Positions 14,222-23,323 of a stretch of 64,000 nucleotides of DNA are shown piece after piece. The position numbers and the translations under genes were made by a program. How positions within the stretch are numbered: position 1 is the first letter of the stretch; each line of letters starts with the position of its first letter. This DNA comes from Angelobacter sp036557225 (GTDB lineage: Bacteria; Acidobacteriota; Terriglobia; Terriglobales; Acidobacteriaceae): contig DATBHX010000067.1 of NCBI GenBank assembly GCA_036557225.1, forward strand, positions 1 to 64,000, read 5' to 3'. The notes under the pieces were generated by a model. It was not told the DNA's origin, ran no database searches, and saw nothing but the letters and a program-made list of their open reading frames with translations.

Positions 14222-15199
14222 ATGAGCCGGGAAAAGCCGGAAGCAGCGGTACGCAAACGGCTAAGCATGAAGGACGTGCTGTTGTGGTCTGAAGGCGAGC
14301 CGCCCAAACCGGGCCCGAGGCGGATTGGCATACACACCTCGACCGCAGGTGGCGTACAGATGGCCGCCGAGCGTGCCTACCGGCTTGGAGCAAATACGTT
14401 TCAGATTTTTTCCTCCAGCCCACGGCAGTGGCAGCCGTATTCGCTTTTGCCATCGCAATGTGACGCCTTGCGCGAGTTGCGGAACAAATATGGCATCGGC
14501 CCCATGGCCATTCACACCAGCTATCTGGTGAACCTGGCCAGTGCGACACCGTTGTTTCATCGCAAATCCGTCGCGGCGTTTCGCGGCGAACTGGAACGGG
14601 CAATTGCTCTGGCGGCAGAGTTTCTGGTCTTGCATCCCGGTTCATTCCGCGGACGCAGCCGTGAAGAAGGTTTGGAACTGGTCGCGCGCTCGATCGCCGA
14701 AGCCGCAGAAGGTTTGGATCTGGCGAAAGCCAACCTGAGGATCCTGATTGAGAACACAGCGGGAGCGGAGTTTTCGCTCGGCGGATCATTCGATCAGGTA
14801 GCGCAGTTGCTTGAATATCTACGGCCGGTATGTCCGGTGGGAGCATGCATTGATACCTGTCATACCCACGTTTCCGGGTATGACATTGCTTCTGAAACCG
14901 GCTGGCAGGAGACCATGCTGAAGCTGGAAGAAACGGTGGGCCTGGCGAACGTAATGGTCTGGCACTGTAATGATGCAAAAGACGCGCGTGGTTCCAAACG
15001 CGATCGCCATGAGCATATTGGGAAGGGAACGATCGGCCTGGAGCCTTTTCGGCGATTGTTGAACGATCCGCGCACAGAGCACGCCGCGTTCATCGCTGAG
15101 ACGCCGATTGAAGAGCCAGGCGACGATTTGCGGAATATCGCCGTGTTGAAGTCATTGGTAGAGGTTGAAAAGCCGTCAACGGGACGGAAGAGAGCATAG
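14222..15199 (+). CDS. nfo: Endonuclease IV (AP endonuclease)
   Basis: Cuts DNA 5' of abasic sites in base-excision repair. About 325 residues from ATG 14222; the frame is also open from ATG 14192. It has the AP endonuclease 2 TIM-barrel features: RIGIHTSTAGGVQMAAERA at the N-terminus of the barrel, ANTFQIFSSSPRQW, the zinc-ligand segments LVLHPGSFRG, ILIENTAG (Glu), CIDTCHTHVSGYD and HCNDAKDARGSKRDRHEHIGKG, and the late IAETP. These are the expected metal ligands. An AGGGGAG sits 7 bases before another ATG (14214) that reads only M-T-A-stop and overlaps ATG 14222 as ATGA, a possible coupling arrangement. The gene is followed by leuS after 4 bases, so the two are probably co-transcribed. Confidence 0.92.
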   Translation: MSREKPEAAVRKRLSMKDVLLWSEGEPPKPGPRRIGIHTSTAGGVQMAAERAYRLGANTFQIFSSSPRQWQPYSLLPSQCDALRELRNKYGIGPMAIHTSYLVNLASATPLFHRKSVAAFRGELERAIALAAEFLVLHPGSFRGRSREEGLELVARSIAEAAEGLDLAKANLRILIENTAGAEFSLGGSFDQVAQLLEYLRPVCPVGACIDTCHTHVSGYDIASETGWQETMLKLEETVGLANVMVWHCNDAKDARGSKRDRHEHIGKGTIGLEPFRRLLNDPRTEHAAFIAETPIEEPGDDLRNIAVLKSLVEVEKPSTGRKRA

Positions 15200-15203
15200 G
15201 GAA

Positions 15204-17795
15204 ATGTCGGAAACAATCAACATCACCGCCAACCAACCTGAACAGCGCGAGCTTCGCTACGAACCGCAGCGCATTGAAGAGAAGTGGCATGCCCGCTGGG
15301 AATCGCAGCCTGCGCTCTATGCTGCGCAGCCTGCCGGGTACGACAGCAAGGCCAAGAAGTATTATGTCCTGGAGATGCTGCCGTATCCCTCCGGCGCGCT
15401 TCACATGGGACACGTGCGCAACTACGCCATTGGTGATGCGCTTGCCCGCTACATGTGGATGAACGGTTATAACGTGCTTCATCCCATGGGCTGGGACGCC
15501 TTTGGTCTTCCCGCGGAAAACGCCGCCATCAAGAACAATGTTCCGCCACGGGAGTGGACGCTCCGCAACATCGCGCACATGAAGGCGCAGATGAAACGGC
15601 TCGGCTTTGCCTATGACTGGTCACGCGAGGTCACCACCTGCCTTCCCGAATACTACAAGTGGAACCAGTGGTTCTTCCTGAAGCTCTATGAGAAAGGCCT
15701 CGCCTATCGCCGCAGCAGCAAGGTCAACTGGTGCCCGGAGTGCGCCACCGTTCTCGCCAATGAACAGGTGGTAGATGGCTGCTGCTGGCGTCACGAAGAA
15801 ACCAAGGTTGAACAGCGCGAGTTGGAACAGTGGTTTGTTCGCACTACGAACTACTCAGAAGAATTGCTGGCCGGCCTTGACACGTTGGATGGCTGGCCGG
15901 AAAAAGTGCGCACCATGCAGCGCAATTGGATCGGCCGCAGTGAAGGTGCGCTGGTCGATTTCAAAATCGACGGACCGGTGAGCACTCCTGGCGCCAGGAT
16001 CACGGTTTTCACCACGCGCATTGATACCATCTACGGCGCAACTTCCATCCAGCTAGCGCCCGAACACCCGCTTGTGACGGAGTTGATCGGCAACGATCCC
16101 GCCTTGCACGCCAAGGTGGAAGAACTCATGCGCGAGCAGGCCCGTGCCAAGGAAGCCGGAGATGTCGCTGCGGTGGAAAAGCACGGCGTCTTTACCGGTC
16201 GTTTCGCCATCAATCCGTTCAACCAGGAGCAGGTTCCGATCTGGGTGGCGAACTATATTTTGATGGACTACGGCACCGGCGCCATCATGTCAGTCCCGGC
16301 ACACGATGAGCGCGACTACGATTTCGCTCACAAGTACGACTTGGAAATGCGTGTCGTCATCCTTCCGCGCCGGACCGGCGAACCTCCTGCGTCGGGCCAA
16401 CCCGAACCGCCGGTGCTGCCTTACACCGCAAAAGACAGTTTGCTCATCAATTCCGGTGAGTTCAATGAGCTCTCCAACATGGAAGCCATTGAAAAGATGA
16501 CCGCCTTTGCTGAGCAAAACGGCTTCGGCAAACGCACGGTTACATATCGTCTCAAAGACTGGGGTATCTCCCGCCAGCGCTACTGGGGAACGCCCATCCC
16601 GATGATTTATTGTCCGAAAGACGGCATTGTGCCGGTGCCGGAAAAAGATCTTCCGGTCTTGTTGCCGGAAAAGATCGACATCACATTGCAGGGCGGCTCT
16701 CCGCTGGAACGGGTGCCGGAGTTTCTCAACGTTACTTGTCCCAAATGCGGGGGCCCGGCGCGGCGTGAGACCGATACCATGGACACGTTCGTCGATTCGT
16801 CCTGGTATTTTTATCGCTACACCAACGCCCAACTCAAAGACCGCCCGCTCGACACAGCGACCGTCGACTACTGGTTTCCTATCGATCAGTACATTGGCGG
16901 CGTTGAACATGCCATTCTGCACCTCATCTATTCGCGTTTCTGGACGCGTTTCATGCGTGATCTCGGCATCGTGCATAACGACGAACCGGCAACCCGGCTT
17001 TTCACCCAGGGCATGGTGATCAAAGACGGGTTCAAGATGTCAAAGAATCGCGGGAACGTGGTTTCGCCCGATGACATGGTCGCGAGATTTGGCGCAGACT
17101 CCACGCGTGTGTATTCGCTCTTCGCCACCTCGCCCGATCGTGAGCTGGAGTGGCAGGAAGCCGGCGTGGAAGGTGTGTTCCGGTTCTTGAGCCGGACGTA
17201 TCGGTTTGTGATGCGAAATGCGGAATTGGCAAAGAAGAATCCTCGCGGCTACACCTACTTTGCTCCCAAAGGAAGCGAATCACCCAGGGTTCGATCCGTC
17301 GAACGCAAGCTTCATCAGACGATCAAGCGCGTAACCGAAGACTTTCAAGGACGCTGGCATTTCAATACTTCGATTGCCGCCATCATGGAGCTCGTAAATG
17401 AACTCTATGGAGCAGAGTCAGAGCTTGTAACACAACAATCCGCAGACTTGCTGGTGGAAGTGTTGTGGACACTCACTCTCTTGCTTGCTCCATTTGCGCC
17501 TTTCCTTGCCAATGAGCTTTGGCAAGCGATCCAGGCGCAGCCGACTGATGGATTGAGTGTGCATCAGCAGTGGCCGCAATATAACCCCTCGCTGGCCAAA
17601 GAAGACGAGATCACCTACGCCGTCCAGATCAACGGCAAGCTCCGCAGCCACGTCATTCTTCCCGCCGACAGCCCGGAAGACGTTGTGCGTGAACGTGTGC
17701 TCGCTGACGAAAAAGTCCAGGCTGCGATCGCAGGCAAGCAGGTGGCCAAGGTGATTGTAGTAGCAGGAAAGCTTGTGAACGTCGTAGTGAAATAA
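15204..17795 (+). CDS. leuS: Leucyl-tRNA synthetase
   Basis: Charges tRNA-Leu; 864 residues from ATG 15204, the normal bacterial length. Class I signatures are clear: the HIGH-like HMGHVRNY in PYPSGALHMGHVRN (~61-74) and KMSKNRGN near residue 611, where Asn replaces the usual final Ser of KMSKS, common in LeuRS. The editing domain (CP1) lies at ~220-420 with the TTRIDTIYGAT-type threonine-rich segment. A zinc-like Cys pair occurs in NWCPECATVLANEQ, and CPKCGGPARRETDTMDTF precedes the catalytic return. The start is preceded by AGGGAA. It is 4 bases downstream of the endonuclease IV gene. Confidence 0.97.
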   Translation: MSETINITANQPEQRELRYEPQRIEEKWHARWESQPALYAAQPAGYDSKAKKYYVLEMLPYPSGALHMGHVRNYAIGDALARYMWMNGYNVLHPMGWDAFGLPAENAAIKNNVPPREWTLRNIAHMKAQMKRLGFAYDWSREVTTCLPEYYKWNQWFFLKLYEKGLAYRRSSKVNWCPECATVLANEQVVDGCCWRHEETKVEQRELEQWFVRTTNYSEELLAGLDTLDGWPEKVRTMQRNWIGRSEGALVDFKIDGPVSTPGARITVFTTRIDTIYGATSIQLAPEHPLVTELIGNDPALHAKVEELMREQARAKEAGDVAAVEKHGVFTGRFAINPFNQEQVPIWVANYILMDYGTGAIMSVPAHDERDYDFAHKYDLEMRVVILPRRTGEPPASGQPEPPVLPYTAKDSLLINSGEFNELSNMEAIEKMTAFAEQNGFGKRTVTYRLKDWGISRQRYWGTPIPMIYCPKDGIVPVPEKDLPVLLPEKIDITLQGGSPLERVPEFLNVTCPKCGGPARRETDTMDTFVDSSWYFYRYTNAQLKDRPLDTATVDYWFPIDQYIGGVEHAILHLIYSRFWTRFMRDLGIVHNDEPATRLFTQGMVIKDGFKMSKNRGNVVSPDDMVARFGADSTRVYSLFATSPDRELEWQEAGVEGVFRFLSRTYRFVMRNAELAKKNPRGYTYFAPKGSESPRVRSVERKLHQTIKRVTEDFQGRWHFNTSIAAIMELVNELYGAESELVTQQSADLLVEVLWTLTLLLAPFAPFLANELWQAIQAQPTDGLSVHQQWPQYNPSLAKEDEITYAVQINGKLRSHVILPADSPEDVVRERVLADEKVQAAIAGKQVAKVIVVAGKLVNVVVK

Positions 17796-17840
17796 GCTGA
17801 TTTGACTAATTGCTAACGGCTCCTTGCTAATTGCTTTAAG

Positions 17841-18764
17841 ATGACCCAACCTCCCAATCCCATCATGCAAGGCCTTCGCGCGATCCGGCGCGATCCCGCT
17901 GTTTTTCTGCTCGAAATCCTCTGGCGCTGGTCGTTTGCTGCCGTGGTTGTGCTGATCATCTTCTTCGCCGCGGCCCTGCTACTCGACAAAACACACACTG
18001 ACTCACTGACCCGCGCATTGCAGACAAAAGATCCGCGCATGATCGGCACCACTCTGTTCTTCACCTGGCTGCTGCTGGGTGTAAAGGCCATAGTCGCAGT
18101 GATAATCGCACCATTGGTGATAGCCCTGGTCTGGACTCTATTCGTCACTCCTGCCCGGCGCATTACCGCCCGCAGGCTGCGCGCTGCGGCTCCTCTGAAA
18201 TTCGGCGCCATGCTTATGCTGCAGTTTGTCCGCGCCTTCAGTACCTGGATCGCCTATCTTCTGTTAGTCGGCGGCGTTGCCCTGGCCATCCACTTTGCCA
18301 CCAGCGGCCCCAGGTATGATCCCGTGCTCTTTTATGTCGTGGGATCTGCCGCTGTCGTTGTCATAACGCTCTTGTGGCTGGTGCTGAACTGGTATCTCTC
18401 CGTTGCGGCAATTTTTGGCCGGGAAGGGCAGAGCTTTTTGAGCGCATTCCGCCACGCCCGTTCGACGGTCCGCGCGCAGCGCTCCGACTTTGCCGGCACC
18501 GGCTTGATTTTCCTTGTCCTGCGCCTGATCTTGCTGGCGGTCGTGGTTGCCATCTGCGGTTTGACCGCAGGCATGCAGGCCAGTGCGCCGGCGAGTTACG
18601 CGCTTCTGGTCATGATCGTGGCGGTCATCTACTTCGTAATCTCGGATGTCTTATACGTCTGGCGGATGGCCTCTTACGTTGCGCTGGCAGCTGCGCTGGA
18701 GGAAGACGTCATCGCCCAGCTGGAGCGATCCGTCCCGCCAGCCGCCACGACTGGCCAACCCTAA
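17841..18764 (+). CDS. Hypothetical integral membrane protein
   Basis: 307 residues with six predicted membrane helices (near 25-50, 70-100, 133-155, 165-190, 228-250, 254-275), a short cytoplasmic N-terminus and a C-terminal acidic-then-Pro/Ala tail. Family not recognised; the overall form resembles small bacterial membrane proteins of the DUF4013/glycerophosphoryl-diester-associated type, but this is not firm. It starts 45 bases after leuS and could be read from the same promoter; the spacer contains a repeated ttgctaa. The next gene is guaA, same strand, 74 bases on. Confidence 0.65.
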   Translation: MTQPPNPIMQGLRAIRRDPAVFLLEILWRWSFAAVVVLIIFFAAALLLDKTHTDSLTRALQTKDPRMIGTTLFFTWLLLGVKAIVAVIIAPLVIALVWTLFVTPARRITARRLRAAAPLKFGAMLMLQFVRAFSTWIAYLLLVGGVALAIHFATSGPRYDPVLFYVVGSAAVVVITLLWLVLNWYLSVAAIFGREGQSFLSAFRHARSTVRAQRSDFAGTGLIFLVLRLILLAVVVAICGLTAGMQASAPASYALLVMIVAVIYFVISDVLYVWRMASYVALAAALEEDVIAQLERSVPPAATTGQP

Positions 18765-18838
18765 GATAGGGCATCCAGCTCCTTACCAATCTCAGAACGA
18801 GCGCTTTACACTTTGCCGCGAATCAGAGAAAATTGTTC

Positions 18839-20392
18839 GTGGAAGACCAATCTATTGTCATCCTCGACTTTGGCTCGCAATACACGCAGCTCATTGCGCG
18901 CCGCATCCGTGAACTGAAAGTCTTCTCCGTTGTCCTGCCGTGCAACGCTGCGCTGGATGAAATCAAGAGCTACCGACCTGCAGGCATCATTCTGAGCGGA
19001 GGGCCTTCGTCCGTCTATGACGTTGATGCCCCGCCGGCCGACGAGCGCGTGCTTGCGCTCAGCCGCCCTGTGCTCGGTATTTGCTATGGCCTGCATTACA
19101 TCGTGCAGAAGCTGGGCGGGAAGGTCCGTCCGGGCCCCAAGCGCGAGTACGGACACGCCGAAGTCAATGTGAGCCAAGGCAGTTCAAAGCTTTTCCGCCA
19201 GCTCCCGCCATCGCTGAATGTCTGGATGTCGCACGGTGACGAAGCCGAGCATCTTCCTACGGGGTTTAGCATCGTGGCTCGCAGCAGTAACGCTCTTGCG
19301 GCGATCGAAGACGAGTCACGCCGTATCTGGGCGGTGCAGTTCCATCCTGAGGTGCACCACACCAAGCGCGGCGTCGACCTGCTGCGCAACTTTGTTTATG
19401 ACATCTGTGGAGCCAGCCCGTCCTGGACGCCGCAACACTTTATCGATGAGACCATCCGGCAGGTGCGCGAAACCGTGGGCGAGCAGGGAAGAGCCATCTG
19501 CGCGCTTTCCGGCGGTGTGGACTCTGCCGTAGCCGCTACGCTGGTCGATCGTGCGATCGGACGCCGCCTGATCTCCGTCTTCGTGAACAATGGTGTGCTG
19601 CGCAAGAATGAGTTTCAGAAGGTCCAGCAGAACCTGCGAGAAAAACTAGGCCTGAACGTCGTTGCCGTTGACGCTGGTCAGCGCTTTCTCACTCGGCTTG
19701 CCGGCGTGACCGATCCCGAGAAGAAACGCAAGATCATTGGCAACGAATTTATTGAAGTTTTCGACCAGGAAGCGCACCGCCTGGAGCAACAGATGGGCAA
19801 GGTTGACTGGCTGGTGCAGGGAACTCTCTATCCAGATGTGATCGAGTCGCGCAGCGTGCGCGGCCCTTCGCAGACCATTAAGACCCATCACAACGTCGGT
19901 GGGCTGCCGGAAAAGATGAAGCTCAAGCTCATTGAGCCGCTGAAAGACTTGTTTAAAGATGAAGTCCGTCGCATCGGCCGCGAGCTTGGCATGCCCGAGG
20001 AGATTCTCCAGCGCCAGCCATTTCCTGGTCCGGGGCTGGCTGTGCGCATTTTAGGCGAGGTCACGCCGGAGCGTATCGCGCTGCTGCAGGAAGCAGATGA
20101 CATCGTGGTGAATGAAATCCGCCGTGCCGGCCTGTACACGCAAATCTGGCAATCCTTTGCCGTGCTGCTACCGGTGATGTCGGTAGGCGTGATGGGCGAC
20201 CAGCGCACCTATGCCTACACGTGCGCCATCCGGGCTGTCCACTCTGAAGACGGCATGACCGCCGACTGGGTTCCACTGCCCTACGAAGTCCTGAAAACCA
20301 TCTCGAACCGCATCGTGAATGAAGTTCGTGGCATCAATCGCGTGGTTTATGATGTGACTTCCAAGCCCCCGGGAACGATTGAGTGGGAGTAA
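18839..20392 (+). CDS. guaA: GMP synthase (glutamine-hydrolysing)
   Basis: Converts XMP to GMP with glutamine and ATP. 517 residues from GTG 18839, chosen over the TTG at 18833 because an AGAGA sits about 9 bases before the GTG. N-terminal class I glutamine amidotransferase: IVILDFGSQYTQLIARRIRE, nucleophile Cys in GICYGLHY (~82) and the His/Glu pair in FHPEVHHT. The usual GMQ after the nucleophile is GLH here. ATP-pyrophosphatase domain: P-loop LSGGVDSAV (~223-231), then the LVQGTLYPDVIES segment and the C-terminal dimerisation part with LPYEVLKTISNRIVNEV and the ending GTIEWE. Complete. Confidence 0.96.
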   Translation: MEDQSIVILDFGSQYTQLIARRIRELKVFSVVLPCNAALDEIKSYRPAGIILSGGPSSVYDVDAPPADERVLALSRPVLGICYGLHYIVQKLGGKVRPGPKREYGHAEVNVSQGSSKLFRQLPPSLNVWMSHGDEAEHLPTGFSIVARSSNALAAIEDESRRIWAVQFHPEVHHTKRGVDLLRNFVYDICGASPSWTPQHFIDETIRQVRETVGEQGRAICALSGGVDSAVAATLVDRAIGRRLISVFVNNGVLRKNEFQKVQQNLREKLGLNVVAVDAGQRFLTRLAGVTDPEKKRKIIGNEFIEVFDQEAHRLEQQMGKVDWLVQGTLYPDVIESRSVRGPSQTIKTHHNVGGLPEKMKLKLIEPLKDLFKDEVRRIGRELGMPEEILQRQPFPGPGLAVRILGEVTPERIALLQEADDIVVNEIRRAGLYTQIWQSFAVLLPVMSVGVMGDQRTYAYTCAIRAVHSEDGMTADWVPLPYEVLKTISNRIVNEVRGINRVVYDVTSKPPGTIEWE

Positions 20393-20759
20393 GCGCGCAG
20401 GTAAGAAAACAATTTACGGCGAAACTTTCCTCCTGCTCCGCTTACGCTAAGAGTTTTTGATTTCCGGCCAACAACTAGCCTGAATAGTTTAGGGCTATCC
20501 TATATAAGTTAAATAAACTAAATAGACTATCTGAAGCTATGGTTACTTTGGTAACCCAGGTTATCTTCAGCTAACTACCATTAATTTATCCTTAATTTAT
20601 ATTACTTCATCGTGACCTTGTTCATTCAGAGTACAATCTAAGCCCAGTAGTTGACTGCAAGAGGCTTAATTGGGTAACAAGCTGTTCTTCCTGCCATCCT
20701 CACCTCCCTCGCAAACTGAGTCATTTGGCTCAGACAAAGACAAAGTCAGGAGCTAGCCA
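20393..20759. other. AT-rich intergenic region with nested palindromes
   Basis: About 370 bases, strongly AT-rich in the middle (runs such as taagttaaataaactaaata). A hairpin-like structure lies at 20531-20570 (see next entry). A -35-like TTGACT occurs at 20651. The right end has AGGAG 8 bases before the ATG at 20760. No gene supported. Confidence 0.6.
20531..20570 (+). promoter_or_regulatory. Nested inverted repeat upstream of the secreted-protein gene
   Basis: Outer arms CTGAAG and CTTCAG enclose a perfect inner hairpin GGTTAC-TTTG-GTAACC, followed by a third related hexamer (GGTTAT). No T-run follows, so it is not a simple terminator. It may be an operator or a structured leader for the gene at 20760. 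Confidence 0.4.
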
Positions 20760-22436
20760 ATGAGTAAATTCCCGAAAATCATCTTGTCTTTAGCGCCGAT
20801 ACTTCTGTGGACTGCTGCCGCCCAGGCGCAAGTTAGCAACCAGGTAAAGGCTTCCTTGTTCAAATGCGACAAGAACAATACCGGCTTTTGCACTGAGCTG
20901 CGCCACGATCAACAATTCAATGGGCACTATTCCGGCCACGACGAACCGGCATTGCTTTTTTATTCTGACAAGCCGGGCTCCGGAAACAACGCTGTTTATC
21001 ACTTTACTCTGCCTCTGGATCCGCCGGTTCCTCCGCGACAGGACGGCAGCGGCGGCACGTTCAACTTCCAGTTGCATACCGCCTTGTGGTTCGGCATGGT
21101 CCTCTGTGATCCGCAGTCGTCGCCGAACTTTACTCATGTGTGTGTGCCCAATACAAACGCGAACATCTTTGACAACGCCAACCCTAATGCGCCGGATTTT
21201 ATCGGCCATCATCCCGGTTCGGCTTTTCTGGAACTTCAGTTCTATCCCCCCGGAGGGGTCAATACCTGCGCTGATCCGGCCAGGTGGTGCGTGGCCATGG
21301 TGATCTTCAGCTTCAACTTCCAGGATCTCACCGGAGTTCCTAACAATCTGGATTGCCAGCGGAAAGTAGGCTTGGAACCTTCGAACTTTGCTTTCGTTAC
21401 TACCAATGGCATCTCCCAGTCAGCTGCCGATCCACTCAACGCTGACATCAATGACAAGTTTGGAGTGTTTCCGGGAACTACCTTTCAAATGGATCCGGGA
21501 GACAACGTTGTTATCGATTTGCACGATACCGCGCAAGGTCTGCAGGTGGTTATTCAAGACCAGACCTCCGGCACAACCGGCTCGATGACTGCGAGCATCG
21601 CCAACGGCTTTGCCCAGGTCAACTTTGATCCTGATACCGATCCCACGAATCCCAAGACCTGCTCATCGACTCCATTCGCTTTTCATCCAATGTACTCTAC
21701 CTCCAGCGAGCACACTCGTTCCACCTGGACGGCTCATACCTATAACATCGCATTCTCTGATGAGATTGGGCACTTTGAGTTATGTAACGCCGTGGACCAG
21801 GAAGGTGGAAACTGTATCCAGGCCGGCGCCGACGATCCCAACGGTCTTGACGACGACGATACCGGCTGTTTTACCGGTGATTTCCTCGCGTTATTTGGTT
21901 TGCAACCCATCGGCGCCTGTATCAACGGCGATTTCGACTTTGACGGAGCATCCTACCAGCGGCGCTGGGCAGGAACTGGTCCGGCACGTATCGATGCCAA
22001 CCTGAAACCCGCTCCCCTTCGCTTTACCAGTCCGCAGTTTCGCAGACACGGCAAAGGCAACGATGACAAGTTGAACGACTACAACCGTGTGGCGTTCGAG
22101 TCCGACCTGCCAGGCATCGAATTTGAAAGCAACCCAGCCTGTGACGTATTCAACGGTGGGGAAGGCTGCACCAATCCGCCCGCTGGGGCAGCGTTCTATC
22201 CTCTTTTCAGCACAGCGCGCGATCATGGCAATTGCCAATGGCAGTTCGGAGGTCCAAACATTCCTGGGACGACAAACAACTTTGGCGGAAGTTCAACCAC
22301 CGAGTTCGGTCCTATCCTGGGCACAGCCTTTGTTGAGCCGGCTACTCCAGCACAGCCCAATGGCAATTCGATCATTATTTTCGGCAACTACCGGCGGATT
22401 TTCCCTGAGAATCCGTGCCGCAACGGCGGTAACTAA
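20760..22436 (+). CDS. Secreted protein of unknown function (558 aa)
   Basis: Signal peptide ~1-23 (ILSLAPILLWTAAAQA, cleavage before QVSNQ). The mature protein is rich in Asn, Asp, Gly, Pro and Phe, with about 14 Cys in pairs such as DCQ/TCSS, NTCADPARWC, GGNCIQAGADDP, DPNGLDDDDTGC, ACINGDFDFD and ACDVFNGGEGC. Acidic D-rich clusters (NGLDDDDTG, NGDFDFDGA) look like calcium-binding loops, and the disulfides would suit an extracellular location. I do not recognise the family. It has a good ribosome site (AGGAG) and a strong terminator, so it is transcribed alone. No catalytic motif is evident. Confidence 0.72.
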   Translation: MSKFPKIILSLAPILLWTAAAQAQVSNQVKASLFKCDKNNTGFCTELRHDQQFNGHYSGHDEPALLFYSDKPGSGNNAVYHFTLPLDPPVPPRQDGSGGTFNFQLHTALWFGMVLCDPQSSPNFTHVCVPNTNANIFDNANPNAPDFIGHHPGSAFLELQFYPPGGVNTCADPARWCVAMVIFSFNFQDLTGVPNNLDCQRKVGLEPSNFAFVTTNGISQSAADPLNADINDKFGVFPGTTFQMDPGDNVVIDLHDTAQGLQVVIQDQTSGTTGSMTASIANGFAQVNFDPDTDPTNPKTCSSTPFAFHPMYSTSSEHTRSTWTAHTYNIAFSDEIGHFELCNAVDQEGGNCIQAGADDPNGLDDDDTGCFTGDFLALFGLQPIGACINGDFDFDGASYQRRWAGTGPARIDANLKPAPLRFTSPQFRRHGKGNDDKLNDYNRVAFESDLPGIEFESNPACDVFNGGEGCTNPPAGAAFYPLFSTARDHGNCQWQFGGPNIPGTTNNFGGSSTTEFGPILGTAFVEPATPAQPNGNSIIIFGNYRRIFPENPCRNGGN

Positions 22437-22446
22437 ACCTTGCTTT

Positions 22447-22485
22447 GAAGCCAGAGCCTGGAGATCCAGGCTTTGGCTTCTTCTA
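22447..22485 (+). terminator. Long hairpin terminator between convergent genes
   Basis: A 15-bp stem (GAAGCCAGAGCCTGG with CCAGGCTTTGGCTTC, one G-T pair) and a 4-base loop, followed by TTCTAT. It sits 10 bases after the secreted-protein gene and 20 bases before the end of the convergent SDR, and could serve both. Confidence 0.85.
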
Positions 22486-22504
22486 TAAGCTATCCTGGAA
22501 CCGT

Positions 22505-23323
22505 CTATCCCGCTCTCTCCTGCAGGCTACGCGAAATTGCTGTAACCAGTTTGCGCGGGCTGAACCGTACTGAGAAAGCGAGCGCCTTATTGACGAAGCC
22601 CGGGATCACCATGGTTTTGCCGGCCATCATTCCTTCGTAACCGGCCTCCGCCACTTTATGTGACTTCATTGCTCCCATCTTGAAGAGCCGCGATTGTTCC
22701 ATGTTGGCGCGTACGGCGAAGCGGGTGGCTGTCGCCCCAGGACAAAGGCACGTAACAGTTATTCCGCTGACTTCCAATTCGTTGGCAATCGCTTCAGAGA
22801 ACATGATCACGTAAGCTTTGGTCGCGTAGTAGACCGCCATCAGCGGCCCGGGTTGGAGGCCCGCTGTCGAGGCTACGTTCATGATGCGCCCGTGCTTGCG
22901 CTCTAGCATGCCGGGCAAAGCCAGCTTGGTCAGTGCCGTCAGTGCCGCGATATTCACCTGGAGCATATCCAGTTCTTGTCGCAAATCATTTTCAGCAAAT
23001 GCCCCGTACAGGCCAAAGCCGGCGTTGTTAATGAGTATGTCCACCGGTAATCCTCGACGCTTAATCTCTGCAAAAATCTGTGTGGGAGCTTCTGGCTTGG
23101 CCAGGTCAGCCGGGACAACATGCACATGGTTTCCATGTTGGGTTTCAAGCTCGCGGGCAATCTTTTCCAGATCAGACTGGTTGCGCGCCGTGATAATGAG
23201 ATCAAAGCGCGGAGCCATCAATCGTGCCAGGTCCAGGCCTATGCCGCTGGACGCGCCCGTGATGAGCGCTGTTTCACGGCTCTCTTTGCGATCAAGCGCA
23301 CCTACGTAGGCAGGAACAACCAT
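22505..23323 (-). CDS. Short-chain dehydrogenase, DltE/YqjQ-like
   Basis: 272 residues from ATG 23323 (MVVPAYVGALDRK), chosen because AAGGAG lies 6 bases before it; the frame runs further upstream. Classical SDR motifs: ALITGASSGIGLDLAR (TGxxxGxG), ILINNAGFGLYG, catalytic Ser in MNVASTAGLQPGP, and YYATKAYV (Tyr-x-x-x-Lys). The following IANELEVSGITVTCLCPGATATRFA is typical of the subfamily near YqjQ/DltE oxidoreductases. The substrate is unknown. A hydrophobic/basic C-terminal part (ALAFSVRFSPRKLV) may contact the membrane. Transcribed alone, divergently from the multicopper oxidase operon. Confidence 0.85.
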   Translation of the reverse strand: MVVPAYVGALDRKESRETALITGASSGIGLDLARLMAPRFDLIITARNQSDLEKIARELETQHGNHVHVVPADLAKPEAPTQIFAEIKRRGLPVDILINNAGFGLYGAFAENDLRQELDMLQVNIAALTALTKLALPGMLERKHGRIMNVASTAGLQPGPLMAVYYATKAYVIMFSEAIANELEVSGITVTCLCPGATATRFAVRANMEQSRLFKMGAMKSHKVAEAGYEGMMAGKTMVIPGFVNKALAFSVRFSPRKLVTAISRSLQERAG

